From the NCBI GenBank assembly GCA_051880475.1, contig JBJEOA010000061.1:25674-89673 (forward strand): 64,000 nt of DNA, in the 5' to 3' direction. Source of the stretch: JAUUSJ01 sp051880475. GTDB taxonomy: Bacteria > Bacillota > Clostridia > Lachnospirales > Lachnospiraceae. A program made the position numbers and the translations under genes. Positions 50,124 to 59,754 of this stretch are shown piece after piece. Each line of letters starts with the position of its first letter. Position 1 is the first letter of the stretch. Under the pieces are notes generated by a model. The model was not told the DNA's origin and ran no database searches. It worked only from the letters and a program-made list of their open reading frames with translations.

Positions 50124-50816
50124 TTAACCAAATCGACGACACGCGCCGTATTTTGAAAATGCCTGTTGACGTATCCCCTCTGTTTGTAAAAGGTCAACAA
50201 TCACTTGCGGTATGAACTCATCATATTTTACTTCAAGAATGATATCCCCGGGATTATTCAACGCACTAATATCATAGCTTTTTTTCTCAAGAAATTCTCT
50301 GTGAAACAGACTTGTTCTAATATGAGAATCAAAAGTAACTCGCACATTTCCCGCTTGATAAACATATGGCTCCCGTATATATGAAACCACTACTCTTGGA
50401 CGAAGCTGTTGACTGTTCATCTTACAATACAATTCATGAATTATCTCATTCTCATGCCTAAGCATCCAGCTTGTCTTTCCGCTCAAAAGGGCTCTGCATT
50501 CTTCTTCTGTAATAGCAACATTCATTTTAAGGCATAGACTATTATGTTTCATTTTCTTCTCCAGCGTGATAAAGGAAAAATCATCATTATAATAACGGAT
50601 TCTAAATTTTTCTCTTTTTTGCACACCATCTAATTTTTCACGCAATGCCTTATCATCTGCATTGTCAAAATAAATGCTTCGAATCAAATAATACCCCTCT
50701 TTGGAGGCATGCTCATCTAGTTTCATTAACGGTCGTATTCTTTGACGTATTGCCAGATATTCAGCAAAATTTATCTGATACTTCAATTCATGTCTATAAA
50801 TACCTTGTTGTTTCAA
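50124..50816 (-). CDS. VTC-domain polyphosphate polymerase-like protein
   Basis: 230 aa. The tunnel-fold VTC domain is recognised from RHELKYQINFAEYLAIRQRI, SIYFDNADDKALREKLDGVQ, REKFRIRYYN, ITLEKKMKH and the C-terminal VSYIREPYV and ILEVKYDEF; the basic and acidic residues needed for NTP and metal binding are present. Eukaryotic Vtc4 makes inorganic polyphosphate from ATP; bacterial relatives are assumed to use a related reaction. First gene of the VTC-DUF4956-CotH operon, divergent from a two-component system that is its likely regulator. Confidence 0.85.
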   Translation of the reverse strand: MKQQGIYRHELKYQINFAEYLAIRQRIRPLMKLDEHASKEGYYLIRSIYFDNADDKALREKLDGVQKREKFRIRYYNDDFSFITLEKKMKHNSLCLKMNVAITEEECRALLSGKTSWMLRHENEIIHELYCKMNSQQLRPRVVVSYIREPYVYQAGNVRVTFDSHIRTSLFHREFLEKKSYDISALNNPGDIILEVKYDEFIPQVIVDLLQTEGIRQQAFSKYGACRRFG

Positions 50817-51039
50817 CTATCCTATACTCCTTTCTGCTTTGATTTCCCTTAGTTTAAACTGTAATCCTAAAATATACCTGAAAAAATCTGTGTCCAAAAT
50901 GTGAATTTTTACATATCGTTTTTCTCAGTTTCGACACACTCCTATATTATAATGAATTTAATCAATATTTTTTAACTTAATTTCAACTTGCGAATTTATA
51001 ATACAATTATAATACAATTACAATGGAGGTATTTAATAT

Positions 51040-51717
51040 ATGAAACTATTAATCGCAGAAGACGAAGTATCAATTGCAAATGCACTAAAAGTTATGCTTA
51101 CAAAAAACAAATATATTGTAGATGTTGTATATAATGGCAAAGATGCCTTAGATTATATAACACAGTTTTCTTATGATGCATTAATCCTTGATATCATGAT
51201 GCCAGAAATGGATGGTCTTACTGTATTGAAAAAGGCCCGTCAAAAAGGGATTCGCACACCTGCCCTCTTTTTAACCGCCAAGAGCGATATCAATGACAGA
51301 GTAATCGGACTTGATGCAGGTGCCGATGATTATCTGGCAAAACCCTTTGCATCTAAAGAATTTCTAGCTAGAGTAAGAGCTCTCACTCGCAGATACGAAG
51401 CTTATAGCTCCAATAAGATTACTTTAGGAAATACCACTCTTGATTGTAACCAATATACTTTAACCGCCAAACAAAATAGCACCAGACTTAATAACAAAGA
51501 ATTCCAACTCATGGAGTTATTTTTGAGACATCCTCACCAAGTATTTTCTACAGAACGCCTTATGGATAATGTCTGGGAACAAGACAGTGTTTCCGAACTG
51601 GATGTAGTTTGGACTTATATCGGTTTTCTGCGAAAAAAATTAAGATTAATCGATTCAGATATTGAGATAAAAACCATTCGAGGTGCTGGATATTTACTGG
51701 AGGAAAAAATATGTTAA
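51040..51717 (+). CDS. OmpR/PhoB-family response regulator
   Basis: 225 aa. The receiver domain (1-115) has the acidic pair ED at 8-9, phosphoacceptor Asp51 in LILDIMMPEMDG, Thr in FLTAKSD and Lys in YLAKPF. The C-terminal winged helix (about 130-223) includes NKEFQLMELFLRHPHQVFS and VWTYIGFLRKKL. It overlaps the kinase start by 7 nt (ATGTTAA) and is preceded by AATGGAGG. It probably controls the divergent VTC operon; a repeated TATAATACAAT lies just upstream. Confidence 0.93.
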   Translation: MKLLIAEDEVSIANALKVMLTKNKYIVDVVYNGKDALDYITQFSYDALILDIMMPEMDGLTVLKKARQKGIRTPALFLTAKSDINDRVIGLDAGADDYLAKPFASKEFLARVRALTRRYEAYSSNKITLGNTTLDCNQYTLTAKQNSTRLNNKEFQLMELFLRHPHQVFSTERLMDNVWEQDSVSELDVVWTYIGFLRKKLRLIDSDIEIKTIRGAGYLLEEKIC

Positions 51718-52934
51718 AAAAGTTGCGCTGGCGTTTTATTACCGTGGCAATGGCTGCATTTTCTACTGTAATTATTTCGTTATTATTAATCGTTAATATT
51801 TCAACATATTATAGTATCACAAAGCAACTAAATGAAACCCTGCAAATGCTTACAAAAATGAAAACAGAAAAACCAATTCCTTTTCCCGCAGGCACTTCTC
51901 CGCCACCAGAATTTCATAGAGATTTTTCTCCTGAGTTTCAATATATGCTTCGTTTTTTTGCAGTATATACAAATGACAAAAATGAAATAGTAAAAATTAA
52001 TCAAGACTATATCGCATCTGTATCAAAAGATGATGCCATAAACTATGCTGAATATGTATTACGACGAAAATCTACAAGTGGATACTATAATAATTACCGT
52101 TATACAATCACTAAAACTTCAACTGGAAATATTATCCTTTTCCTCAATTCCGAACGAGAATTACAGCTTATGAAGTCCCTTTTTCTCTCAACTACGGGAA
52201 TTGCAGCTTGCTGTCTATTGGCCGTTTTTACACTTATTGTTATTTTTTCAAAAAAAGCTATTGCACCCTATGTACGAAATATCGAAACACAAAAACGCTT
52301 CATAACCGATGCAGGGCATGAACTCAAGACACCATTAACTGCCATTACTACCAGTGCGGATGTCCTCTCCATGGAATACGAAAACAATGAATGGATACAA
52401 AATATACAACACCAATCCAATAAAATGTCAAAACTGATAGCAGAATTGATAACGCTCTCTCGTCTTGATGAAGAACGGCCATTCCCTGACATAACCGAAT
52501 TTGTATTGACAGAAGCTGTTTGGGAAATATCTGAACCATTTGCAACTTTGGCGACCACAAACGGAAAGGAATATATTCAACATATAGAAGAAGACCTTAT
52601 ACTATGTGGTGATAAAAATGCTATTCAGCAAATGATATCCATCCTCTTAGATAACGCCCTAAAATATTCTAATGAAAATGGGAAAATACGTTTAGATGTT
52701 CATAAAAAACGAAAGCAAATAGAAATCATCGTATATAATACCTGCCTTGCGGACAATATCCCTGATTTAGAGCGGGTATTTGACAGATTTTACCGTGCTG
52801 ACCAATCTCGAAATAGAAAAAATAGCTATGGCATCGGATTGTCCATTGCACAATCTATTGCACATAATCACGGTGGTTATATAAAAGTAGATAGTAATGA
52901 TGGTGCTTCCATCACTTTTACTATAAGAATATAA
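51711..52934 (+). CDS. Sensor histidine kinase
   Basis: 407 aa. Two membrane segments (about 10-30 and 160-182) bracket an extracytoplasmic sensor of about 130 residues. HisKA has His203 in DAGHELKTPLTA. HATPase_c contains N-box DNALKYSNENG, and G boxes near NSYGIGLSIAQSIAHNHGG. No HAMP domain is evident. It partners the overlapping response regulator. The signal is unknown. The gene ends 15 nt before a GC-rich inverted repeat. Confidence 0.92.
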   Translation: MLKKLRWRFITVAMAAFSTVIISLLLIVNISTYYSITKQLNETLQMLTKMKTEKPIPFPAGTSPPPEFHRDFSPEFQYMLRFFAVYTNDKNEIVKINQDYIASVSKDDAINYAEYVLRRKSTSGYYNNYRYTITKTSTGNIILFLNSERELQLMKSLFLSTTGIAACCLLAVFTLIVIFSKKAIAPYVRNIETQKRFITDAGHELKTPLTAITTSADVLSMEYENNEWIQNIQHQSNKMSKLIAELITLSRLDEERPFPDITEFVLTEAVWEISEPFATLATTNGKEYIQHIEEDLILCGDKNAIQQMISILLDNALKYSNENGKIRLDVHKKRKQIEIIVYNTCLADNIPDLERVFDRFYRADQSRNRKNSYGIGLSIAQSIAHNHGGYIKVDSNDGASITFTIRI

Positions 52935-52948
52935 GGCGAGGCGAGGGT

Positions 52949-53059
52949 GGCGGGGCGGACGGGGGACGGTTCTCTGTCCTGCTCTGTTCCAACTTCTTTA
53001 TTCCAATTTCATTGCAGATAAAGGAGCAGGACAGAGAACCGTCCCCCGTCCGCCCCGCC
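52949..53059. repeat. GC-rich perfect 36-bp inverted repeat
   Basis: Arms 52949-52984 and 53024-53059 are perfect reverse complements over 36 bp around a 39-nt loop, containing GGGGGACGGTTCTCTGTCC. It is strikingly GC-rich beside AT-rich DNA. Part of the right arm recurs at 55968-55989 beside the second tuf-end copy. Could be a REP-like element or strong bidirectional terminator. Confidence 0.9.
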
Positions 53060-53061
53060 AG

Positions 53062-53306
53062 GAAAAAGAAAAGGCTTCCGAGAAAACTCTCGAAAGCCCG
53101 ATAAGTGCCCCTCGAAAATGCTTCGCATTTCCTCGGTCACGGGCATTCGCTAAATGCCCGCAAACACGCAAAAACAGCCACTTACATGCAAACATGTAAG
53201 TGGCTGTTTATTTCGTGTTTTATACGCTTAGCTCAAAGCTTTCGTGCAAATTACTCAATGATTGTAGCAACACAGCCTGAACCAACTGTACATCCACCTT
53301 CACGGA
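53062..53306. repeat. 245-bp direct repeat, left copy (tuf 3' end and downstream)
   Basis: Matches 55993-56237 with six single-base differences and no gap. Carries the last codons of tuf, a 16-bp terminator stem (53173-53208) and further short hairpins. Bounds the alcohol dehydrogenase/TetR island. Confidence 0.96.
53251..53306 (-). pseudogene. Fragment of tuf (last 17 codons plus stop)
   Basis: Minus strand reads REGGCTVGSGCVATIIE then TAA; intact tuf has Arg at both Cys positions (CGT to TGT changes). The fragment is separated from any tuf start and is not expressed as EF-Tu. Confidence 0.93.
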
Positions 53307-53342
53307 ATCTCCATCTTCTATTCAAAAAAGTGATGGGTATTA

Positions 53343-54449
53343 TTACTCTCCCATTACAACAATCTTGAGACCTTGCATACTGATATTCATCTCCATGGCT
53401 TCATTTATCTCAGCAAGTGGATATTTGTGGCTCAAAAGCTGTTCCACTGGAAGACCGTCCTTCTGTGCCTCTTTAAGTACTTCACAGGCCTGAATCCAAT
53501 CCTTAGCTTGATATGTCCATGAACCTATCACCTTAATTTCTTTATTACAAATGTCCTGATGAGGATTGTATGTAGTATCTCCATTATCAACAAAGAATCC
53601 AAGTTCACACATAGAACCACCACGGCGTACATATTTCCATATTGTACTTGCAGCCTTTGGAGAACCTGTACACTGAAACGCCATCTCAGCACCAGTTCCA
53701 GTAATCTCCTTTATTTTAACAATAGCATCTTCTTTCATAAAGTTTACTGCGAAAGCTGCTCCCAACTTCTTAGCCATCTCAAGTCGATTCTCATCACCAT
53801 CAACGGCAATAATATTTCTTACTCCCATTGTTCTAACAGTTGTTAATAATAAAAGTCCAATTGGTCCACAACCCTGAATAAGAACATAAGAATTCTGTTT
53901 AAAGTTAAAGATTTCTTTTGCCTTTTCTACAGCGTGCACTACTACAGCACATGGCTCAATTAATGTACGAAGATCAACATCCATATCACTTACATTAAAT
54001 ACCACCCCACCAGCATTTACCTTGATATACTCTGCAAACCATCCGTTAAAATTCTTGTAAGCTTCTTCTCCTGGCATAAGTCCAAATATTTCACCGCCTT
54101 CACAGAGGTGAATATGTTCTGGATCATTCTTACATATGTCACAGACTCCACATGGCTTTAATCCAGTAACAATTTTGTCACCAACAGCAAGTGGTTTTCC
54201 ATAATAGTCTGTTGATATGTTTTTTCCAAGTTTAACGATAGTTCCTGTTCCCTCATGTCCAAGCTCAACAGGAATATATCCAAATGGATCTCCTTTATAT
54301 TCATGTACATCAGTTCCACAGATTCCGGTTTGCTCAACCTTTACAAGGATCTCATCGTCATTGATTTCAGGAATAGGTAATTCCATAATCTCAATTTTCT
54401 TTGGTCCTGTTAATACAGTAATTCTTGCTTTCTCTGGAATATTGCTCAT
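53343..54449 (-). CDS. Zinc-dependent medium-chain alcohol/polyol dehydrogenase
   Basis: 368 aa from the ATG after GGGAGGTTACAAA; the upstream TTG is less likely. Catalytic zinc site with Cys in GICGTDVHEY and His-Glu in ELGHEGTG; structural zinc site CGVCDICKNDPEHIHLC (four Cys). Rossmann NAD site GCGPIGLLLL with an acidic residue (VDGDENR) favouring NAD+. Closest in style to sorbitol/threonine dehydrogenases. Substrate unknown. Within the tuf-end island, downstream of a TetR gene on the same strand, which may control it. Confidence 0.9.
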   Translation of the reverse strand: MSNIPEKARITVLTGPKKIEIMELPIPEINDDEILVKVEQTGICGTDVHEYKGDPFGYIPVELGHEGTGTIVKLGKNISTDYYGKPLAVGDKIVTGLKPCGVCDICKNDPEHIHLCEGGEIFGLMPGEEAYKNFNGWFAEYIKVNAGGVVFNVSDMDVDLRTLIEPCAVVVHAVEKAKEIFNFKQNSYVLIQGCGPIGLLLLTTVRTMGVRNIIAVDGDENRLEMAKKLGAAFAVNFMKEDAIVKIKEITGTGAEMAFQCTGSPKAASTIWKYVRRGGSMCELGFFVDNGDTTYNPHQDICNKEIKVIGSWTYQAKDWIQACEVLKEAQKDGLPVEQLLSHKYPLAEINEAMEMNISMQGLKIVVMGE

Positions 54450-54569
54450 TTTGTAACCTCCCAATTATGTAATTTGATAAAATATATTATACTTATCTTT
54501 GGAACTAATCACAATTCACACAAAATTTGATGTGTAACATATAGTTACAAAACTTCAAAAATGTAACTT

Positions 54570-55136
54570 CTAAACTCTACTATATAAATTTTTTAAATAT
54601 GAATCTAGTTTTACTGGCATGGCTTCAATAAGAAGAGTTGCCATACTTCGAGGACTGGTTTTCATTCCCTTCATAACCCATTGTGCAGTCATATCCATTG
54701 AACCATGACAATAAAACTCAATCAAAAAGTTAATCTCATCGTTCACTTCACCACTTGATTCTGCAATGGACTTATAAAAATCTACAAGGCATTTATAATC
54801 GTACTTCATCAAATTATTATAGTCTTCAGATCTCAAAGAACTTATGAAAAAATATTTATCCTCTAGCATATATTCAAATTTTTTAATCAGTCCTTCTTCT
54901 AAAGTTAAACTTACACCCATTTGCTTAATAGTCTTTTGGATAATCCTGTCAAAATACCAATTTACTAAATCATACTTATCCTTAAAATTCCGATAAAAGG
55001 TCTGCCTTGTCGTGCCACAATTTTCTACAATCTCCTTTACCGTTATTTTATCAAGGGGTATTGTTCTCATTAACTCTTTAATTGATTCGGCCAAAACCAT
55101 CTTTGTTCTACAAGAAAATTCCATTCCGTTTTCCAT
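54570..55136 (-). CDS. TetR-family regulator (DhaS-like HTH)
   Basis: 188 aa. HTH is VKEIVENCGTTRQTFYRNFK (about 35-54), similar to the TetR subgroup that includes DhaS. C-terminal all-helical ligand domain (about 60-185). It lies 120 bp upstream of the alcohol dehydrogenase start on the same strand. Likely a local regulator; its ligand may be the dehydrogenase substrate. The start codon has only a weak ribosome site (GAGATGG). Confidence 0.85.
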   Translation of the reverse strand: MENGMEFSCRTKMVLAESIKELMRTIPLDKITVKEIVENCGTTRQTFYRNFKDKYDLVNWYFDRIIQKTIKQMGVSLTLEEGLIKKFEYMLEDKYFFISSLRSEDYNNLMKYDYKCLVDFYKSIAESSGEVNDEINFLIEFYCHGSMDMTAQWVMKGMKTSPRSMATLLIEAMPVKLDSYLKNLYSRV

Positions 55137-55228
55137 CTCTATACACCATAAACCTTCAATACTTTTTTAGTCTGATTACAGATATACATTATGATACAGA
55201 TTACCATAAACACCGCCTCCACAATAAG

Positions 55229-55504
55229 CTACATCAAAATAGCTCCATTTAATTGAAAGAAGCAATTAAGAACAATAACTCCCATAATAAACCAAACAAT
55301 ATTTCTACGTATTGTAATAATAATAGAGTTCGATAATTTTCCTAGAGCCCGAAAGTATGCCATAACCATATCATTTTTAAAGTAACAATAAATTCCCTGC
55401 CACATATCAGTATATGGCACAGTAATTATTTCAATTTTGTCGTCTAAAATTAAAAAACTTTGTGGTTTTCTTGTCCACTTCCATTGATTCTTATCTATCT
55501 TCAT
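55229..55504 (-). pseudogene. Truncated DUF1349-like protein fragment
   Basis: 91-aa frame whose first half (NQWKWTRKPQSFLILDDKIE, VPYTDMWQGIYCYFKND) matches the start of DUF1349 beta-sandwich proteins (normally about 190 aa). The second half is off-frame, hydrophobic by chance and ends early; a neighbouring frame reads LVYYGSYCS, reminiscent of the next conserved strand. Interpreted as a frameshifted remnant. An intact short protein is the less likely alternative. Confidence 0.45.
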
Positions 55505-55992
55505 TTTTTCATCCTTTATATTCTTTTGTTAAGATTTTTACAAACATACCATACCTCACAGTTCTATTTCTCACTACAAGCATAACATATATGCACTTTG
55601 TTTTCTATATCTTTATAATATTTTTCTTACTACTATTAAGTTAATGACATTTCATAAATGATGAACATCTGACAAACTATTATCAGGTAACAGATGAAGA
55701 CAGACATGACGTAGATTAATTTATTAGAGATTGATTTATTAGAATGTAGCTTTCTATCAAGAAAAAGCATGATCGAACTGCTGACATAAAAAAAATTACA
55801 AAATAGTAATTCTAAATCTCCTAAATATAAAAACTTAAAATGTTTTTCATATTTAAAATATACCAACCTAATTTCTTGGAGCCAACGAGCATCTGAATCT
55901 CTTTTACAAACTCCTTAAGACGAAAAAAACTCCCGAGGGAACTCCTCGGAAGACTTGTATGGCGGACAGAGAACCGTCCCTCGTCCGCCTCA
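55505..55992. other. AT-rich stretch with no convincing gene
   Basis: One 76-codon frame (55636-55866, minus strand, TTG start, two possible membrane segments, MSVFICYLIIVCQMFIIYEM) has no ribosome site and is doubtful. A small GC-rich hairpin GGCGGAC/GTCCGCC lies at 55971-55989 next to the right tuf-end repeat. Confidence 0.5.
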
Positions 55993-56237
55993 GAAAAAGA
56001 AAAGGCTTCCGAGAAAACTCTCGAAAGACCGATAAGCGCCCCTCGAAAATGCTTCGCATTTCCTCGGTCACGGGCATTCGCTAAATGCCCGCAAACACGC
56101 AAAAACAGCCACTTACATGCAAGCATGTAAGTGGCTGTTTATTTCGTGTTTTATGCGCTTAGCTCAAAGCTTTCGTGCAAATTACTCAATGATTGTAGCA
56201 ACACGGCCTGAACCAACTGTACGTCCACCTTCACGGA
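55993..56237. repeat. 245-bp direct repeat, right copy (native tuf 3' end)
   Basis: Includes the last 56 bp of the intact tuf gene and its 3' UTR; partner of 53062-53306. Confidence 0.96.
56104..56139 (-). terminator. Terminator of tuf
   Basis: Perfect 16-bp stem AACAGCCACTTACATG / CATGTAAGTGGCTGTT with a 4-nt loop, then TTTTT on the minus strand. Further hairpins follow (CGGGCATT/AATGCCCG; AAATGC/GCATTT; CGAGA/TCTCG), an unusually long structured 3' region. Confidence 0.92.
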
Positions 56238-57369
56238 TAGCGAATGTTAAACCTTGCTCCATAGCGATTGGGTGAATTAACTCAATTGTCATCTCTACGT
56301 TGTCACCAGGCATACACATCTCTACACCTTCTGGTAAGTTACAAACACCTGTTACGTCTGTTGTTCTGAAGTAGAACTGTGGTCTGTAGTTGTTGAAGAA
56401 AGGAGTATGACGTCCACCTTCATCTTTTGTTAAAACGTAAACCTGAGCTGTGAATTTTGTATGGCATGTTACTGAACCTGGTTTAGCAAGAACCTGACCT
56501 CTTTCGATCTCTGTTCTCTGAACACCACGAAGTAATGCACCGATGTTGTCACCAGCCTGAGCCTCGTCAAGAAGTTTACGGAACATCTCAACACCTGTTA
56601 CTACTACTTTACGGGATTTCTCTTTGATACCAACGATTTCTACTTCGTCAGATACATGAAGAACACCACGCTCTACTCTACCTGTTGCAACAGTACCACG
56701 ACCTGTGATAGAGAATACGTCCTCTACAGGCATTAAGAATGGCTGATCTGTAGCACGCTGTGGATCTGGAATATAGTCATCTACTGCTTCCATAAGCTCG
56801 ATGATTTTGTCTCCCCACTCTCCACTTGGATCTTCAAGAGCCATAAGAGCAGAACCCTGAACGATTGGGCAATCTGTAAACTCATACTCTTCAAGTACTT
56901 CTGTGATCTCCATCTCTACTAACTCTAATAACTCCTCGTCGTCTACCATATCACATTTGTTCATGAATACAACGATATAAGGAACACCTACCTGACGGGA
57001 AAGTAAGATATGCTCTTTTGTCTGAGCCATAACACCGTCTGTAGCAGCTACTACAAGGATAGCACCATCCATCTGAGCAGCACCTGTGATCATGTTCTTA
57101 ACGTAGTCAGCATGTCCTGGACAGTCAACGTGTGCGTAGTGACGGTTAGGTGTCTCATACTCAACGTGTGCTGTAGAAATTGTGATACCACGCTCTCTCT
57201 CTTCTGGAGCTTTATCGATGTTATCGAAAGCAACTGCCTCACCTGTACCATATCTCTCATGAAGAGTTTTTGTGATAGCAGCTGTTAAAGTTGTTTTACC
57301 ATGGTCAACGTGTCCGATTGTACCAATATTACAATGTGGTTTGTTTCTCTCAAACTTAGCTTTAGCCAT
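56182..57369 (-). CDS. tuf: Elongation factor Tu
   Basis: 395 aa. G1 GHVDHGKTT (near residue 19), G2 RGITI, G3 [13 protein letters not shown]4 NKCDMV; domains II and III follow with the usual [12 protein letters not shown] and FRTTDVTG. Delivers aminoacyl-tRNA to the ribosome as a GTP complex. Own promoter and terminator. Its last 56 bp are duplicated 2.9 kb downstream. Confidence 0.98.
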   Translation of the reverse strand: MAKAKFERNKPHCNIGTIGHVDHGKTTLTAAITKTLHERYGTGEAVAFDNIDKAPEERERGITISTAHVEYETPNRHYAHVDCPGHADYVKNMITGAAQMDGAILVVAATDGVMAQTKEHILLSRQVGVPYIVVFMNKCDMVDDEELLELVEMEITEVLEEYEFTDCPIVQGSALMALEDPSGEWGDKIIELMEAVDDYIPDPQRATDQPFLMPVEDVFSITGRGTVATGRVERGVLHVSDEVEIVGIKEKSRKVVVTGVEMFRKLLDEAQAGDNIGALLRGVQRTEIERGQVLAKPGSVTCHTKFTAQVYVLTKDEGGRHTPFFNNYRPQFYFRTTDVTGVCNLPEGVEMCMPGDNVEMTIELIHPIAMEQGLTFAIREGGRTVGSGRVATIIE

Positions 57370-57479
57370 TTTATTTTCCTCCTTAATATATACGTCCTCT
57401 CACGGACAATAGATTTCTTTTTATTTGGACTATGAATATACCTAAACTAGGATATAGCAATAGCCACAGCCTAGATTAG

Positions 57480-57508
57480 ATTATATTTCATTTTCGCATT
57501 ATTTTCAA
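57480..57508 (-). promoter_or_regulatory. Promoter of tuf
   Basis: Minus strand TTGAAA, 17 nt, TATAAT between fusA and tuf. Confidence 0.75.
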
Positions 57509-57541
57509 GTGATATTTTCATAAAATATCAACTATTTTTAT

Positions 57542-59656
57542 TTATTTTTTGTCAGAAAGTACTTTTTCCTGAACGGACTTTGGTACTGGCTCATATTTAT
57601 CGAAGAACATAGAATAGTTACCACGTCCCTGTGTTCTAGAACGTAAGTCTGTGGAATAACCAAACATCTCTGATAATGGAACATAAGCTCTAACTAATTT
57701 TCCACCACCGATATCTTCCATACCCTCGATACGTCCACGACGGGAGTTTACGTCACCGATAACATCACCCATATACTCTTCTGGCATTGTTACCTCGACT
57801 CTCATGATAGGCTCAAGCAATACAGCTCCTGCCTTATGCATAGCATCTTTGAATGCCATAGAACCAGCAATCTTAAATGCCATCTCACTGGAGTCAACCT
57901 CATGGTAAGAACCATCGTATACAGTAGCCTTAACACCAAGCACTGGGAATCCACCAAGGATACCTGCTTTTGCAGCTTCCTCAATACCTGCTCCAACTGC
58001 TGGGATGTATTCTTTCGGAATAGCACCACCTACTACAGTTGATTCAAACTTAAATACTTCCTCTGCGTTTGCATCCATAGGCTCAAATTTAACTTTACAG
58101 TGACCATACTGTCCACGTCCACCGGACTGCTTAGCATACTTGCTCTCAACATCAACAGCTTTTGTAAATGTCTCTTTATAAGCAACCTGAGGAGCACCAA
58201 CATTAGCCTCTACCTTGAATTCACGAAGTAGACGGTCAACGATAATCTCTAAGTGCAACTCACCCATACCAGCAATGATTGTCTGTCCAGTCTCTGTATC
58301 TGTATGAGCTCTAAAAGTAGGGTCTTCCTCTGCTAACTTAGCAAGAGCTTCACCTAATTTTCCTTGACCAGCTTTTGTCTTAGGCTCGATAGCGAGCTCA
58401 ATAACTGGCTCTGGGAATTCCATAGATTCCAAAATAACTGGGTGCTGCTCATCACAGATTGTATCACCAGTTGTTGTTACTTTGAAACCAATTGCTGCTG
58501 CAATATCTCCAGAGTAAACTTTTGCAAGTTCCTCTCTCTTATTTGCATGCATCTGAAGAATACGTCCTACACGCTCCTTCTTACCTTTTGTAGCGTTTAA
58601 GATGTAAGAACCAGAGTTCATAACACCTGAGTAAACTCTAAAGTATGCTAACTTACCTACGAATGGGTCAGTCATAATCTTAAATGCCAAAGCGGAGAAT
58701 GGCTCTTCGTCAGAAGAATGTCTCTCAACTTCGTTTCCATCTAAATCCACACCTTTGATAGCTGGGATATCTGTAGGAGCTGGCATATACTCTAAGATAG
58801 CGTCCAAAAGTTTTTGAACACCTTTATTTCTGTAAGCAGAACCACAGCAAACAGGAATTGCTGCACACTCACAAGTTCCTTTTCTCAATGCAGCTTTTAA
58901 CTCTTCGATAGAAGGCTCTTCTCCCTCTAAGTACTGCATCATTAAGTCATCATCTAATTCACAGATTTTCTCAACTAAGTCTGTATGATAAAGCTCTGCA
59001 TCTTCTTGCATATCCTCAGGGATATCAACGATAGAAACATCATCACCCTTATCGTCGTTGTAGATATAAGCTTTCATCTCAAATAAGTCAATGATTCCTT
59101 TGAAATCATCTTCTTTTCCGATAGGTAATTGTACAGGAATTGCATTTTTACCTAATCTGTCCTTAATCTGCTCTACTGCACCGTAGAAATCAGCACCCAA
59201 GATATCCATCTTATTGATGAATGCCATTCTAGGTACATTGTATGTGTCAGCCTGACGCCATACGTTTTCAGACTGAGGTTCTACTCCACCTTTTGCACAA
59301 AATACACCAACTGCTCCGTCTAATACACGAAGGGAACGCTCAACCTCTACTGTGAAGTCTACGTGTCCTGGAGTATCAATGATATTGATACGGTGTTCTA
59401 ATGCGCCTGGTTTTAACTGATTCTGCTCTCTCATTGTCCAGTGACAAGTTGTAGCCGCAGAAGTAATGGTAATACCTCTTTCTTGCTCCTGTTCCATCCA
59501 GTCCATGGTAGCAGTACCTTCATGAGTATCACCAATTTTGTAATTTACACCAGTATAATAAAGGATACGCTCTGTCAATGTTGTTTTACCAGCATCGATA
59601 TGAGCCATGATTCCAATATTTCTGGTTCTCTCTAATGGATATTCTCTTCCAGCCAA
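57542..59656 (-). CDS. fusA: Elongation factor G
   Basis: 704 aa. G1 [10 protein letters not shown]2 RGITI, G3 DTPGHVDF, G4 NKMD; later domains with the fusidic-acid/translocation region [13 protein letters not shown] and the C-terminal [17 protein letters not shown]. Moves tRNAs and mRNA after peptide transfer. Preceded by TTAAGGAGGAAG and a small hairpin GCCTG-TTTTTT-CAGGC. Third gene of the str-type operon. Confidence 0.98.
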   Translation of the reverse strand: MAGREYPLERTRNIGIMAHIDAGKTTLTERILYYTGVNYKIGDTHEGTATMDWMEQEQERGITITSAATTCHWTMREQNQLKPGALEHRINIIDTPGHVDFTVEVERSLRVLDGAVGVFCAKGGVEPQSENVWRQADTYNVPRMAFINKMDILGADFYGAVEQIKDRLGKNAIPVQLPIGKEDDFKGIIDLFEMKAYIYNDDKGDDVSIVDIPEDMQEDAELYHTDLVEKICELDDDLMMQYLEGEEPSIEELKAALRKGTCECAAIPVCCGSAYRNKGVQKLLDAILEYMPAPTDIPAIKGVDLDGNEVERHSSDEEPFSALAFKIMTDPFVGKLAYFRVYSGVMNSGSYILNATKGKKERVGRILQMHANKREELAKVYSGDIAAAIGFKVTTTGDTICDEQHPVILESMEFPEPVIELAIEPKTKAGQGKLGEALAKLAEEDPTFRAHTDTETGQTIIAGMGELHLEIIVDRLLREFKVEANVGAPQVAYKETFTKAVDVESKYAKQSGGRGQYGHCKVKFEPMDANAEEVFKFESTVVGGAIPKEYIPAVGAGIEEAAKAGILGGFPVLGVKATVYDGSYHEVDSSEMAFKIAGSMAFKDAMHKAGAVLLEPIMRVEVTMPEEYMGDVIGDVNSRRGRIEGMEDIGGGKLVRAYVPLSEMFGYSTDLRSRTQGRGNYSMFFDKYEPVPKSVQEKVLSDKK

Positions 59657-59754
59657 TGGAACTTCCTCCTTAAAATGCTTACTTTCAGTTATATATTACG
59701 CCTGAAAAAACAGGCATCTCATTGTCTCTATAAAAAATTTCGAACAATATTCGA

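Larger units (their letters stand above)
53307..55992. mobile_element. Alcohol dehydrogenase/TetR island between tuf-end repeats
   Basis: Contains a zinc alcohol dehydrogenase, a TetR regulator, a broken DUF1349 gene and AT-rich DNA, bounded by 245-bp direct repeats derived from the tuf 3' end. No transposase or integrase is visible. Recombination between the repeats would restore a single tuf end. Boundaries are observed; insertion rather than another rearrangement is inferred. Confidence 0.6.

Noticed and set aside
52998..53195. Minus-strand frame starting MFACKWLF, repeated at 55821-56126
   Set aside because: Starts inside the tuf terminator stem and follows the hairpins of the 3' repeat; no ribosome site. 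Treated as part of the repeated element.
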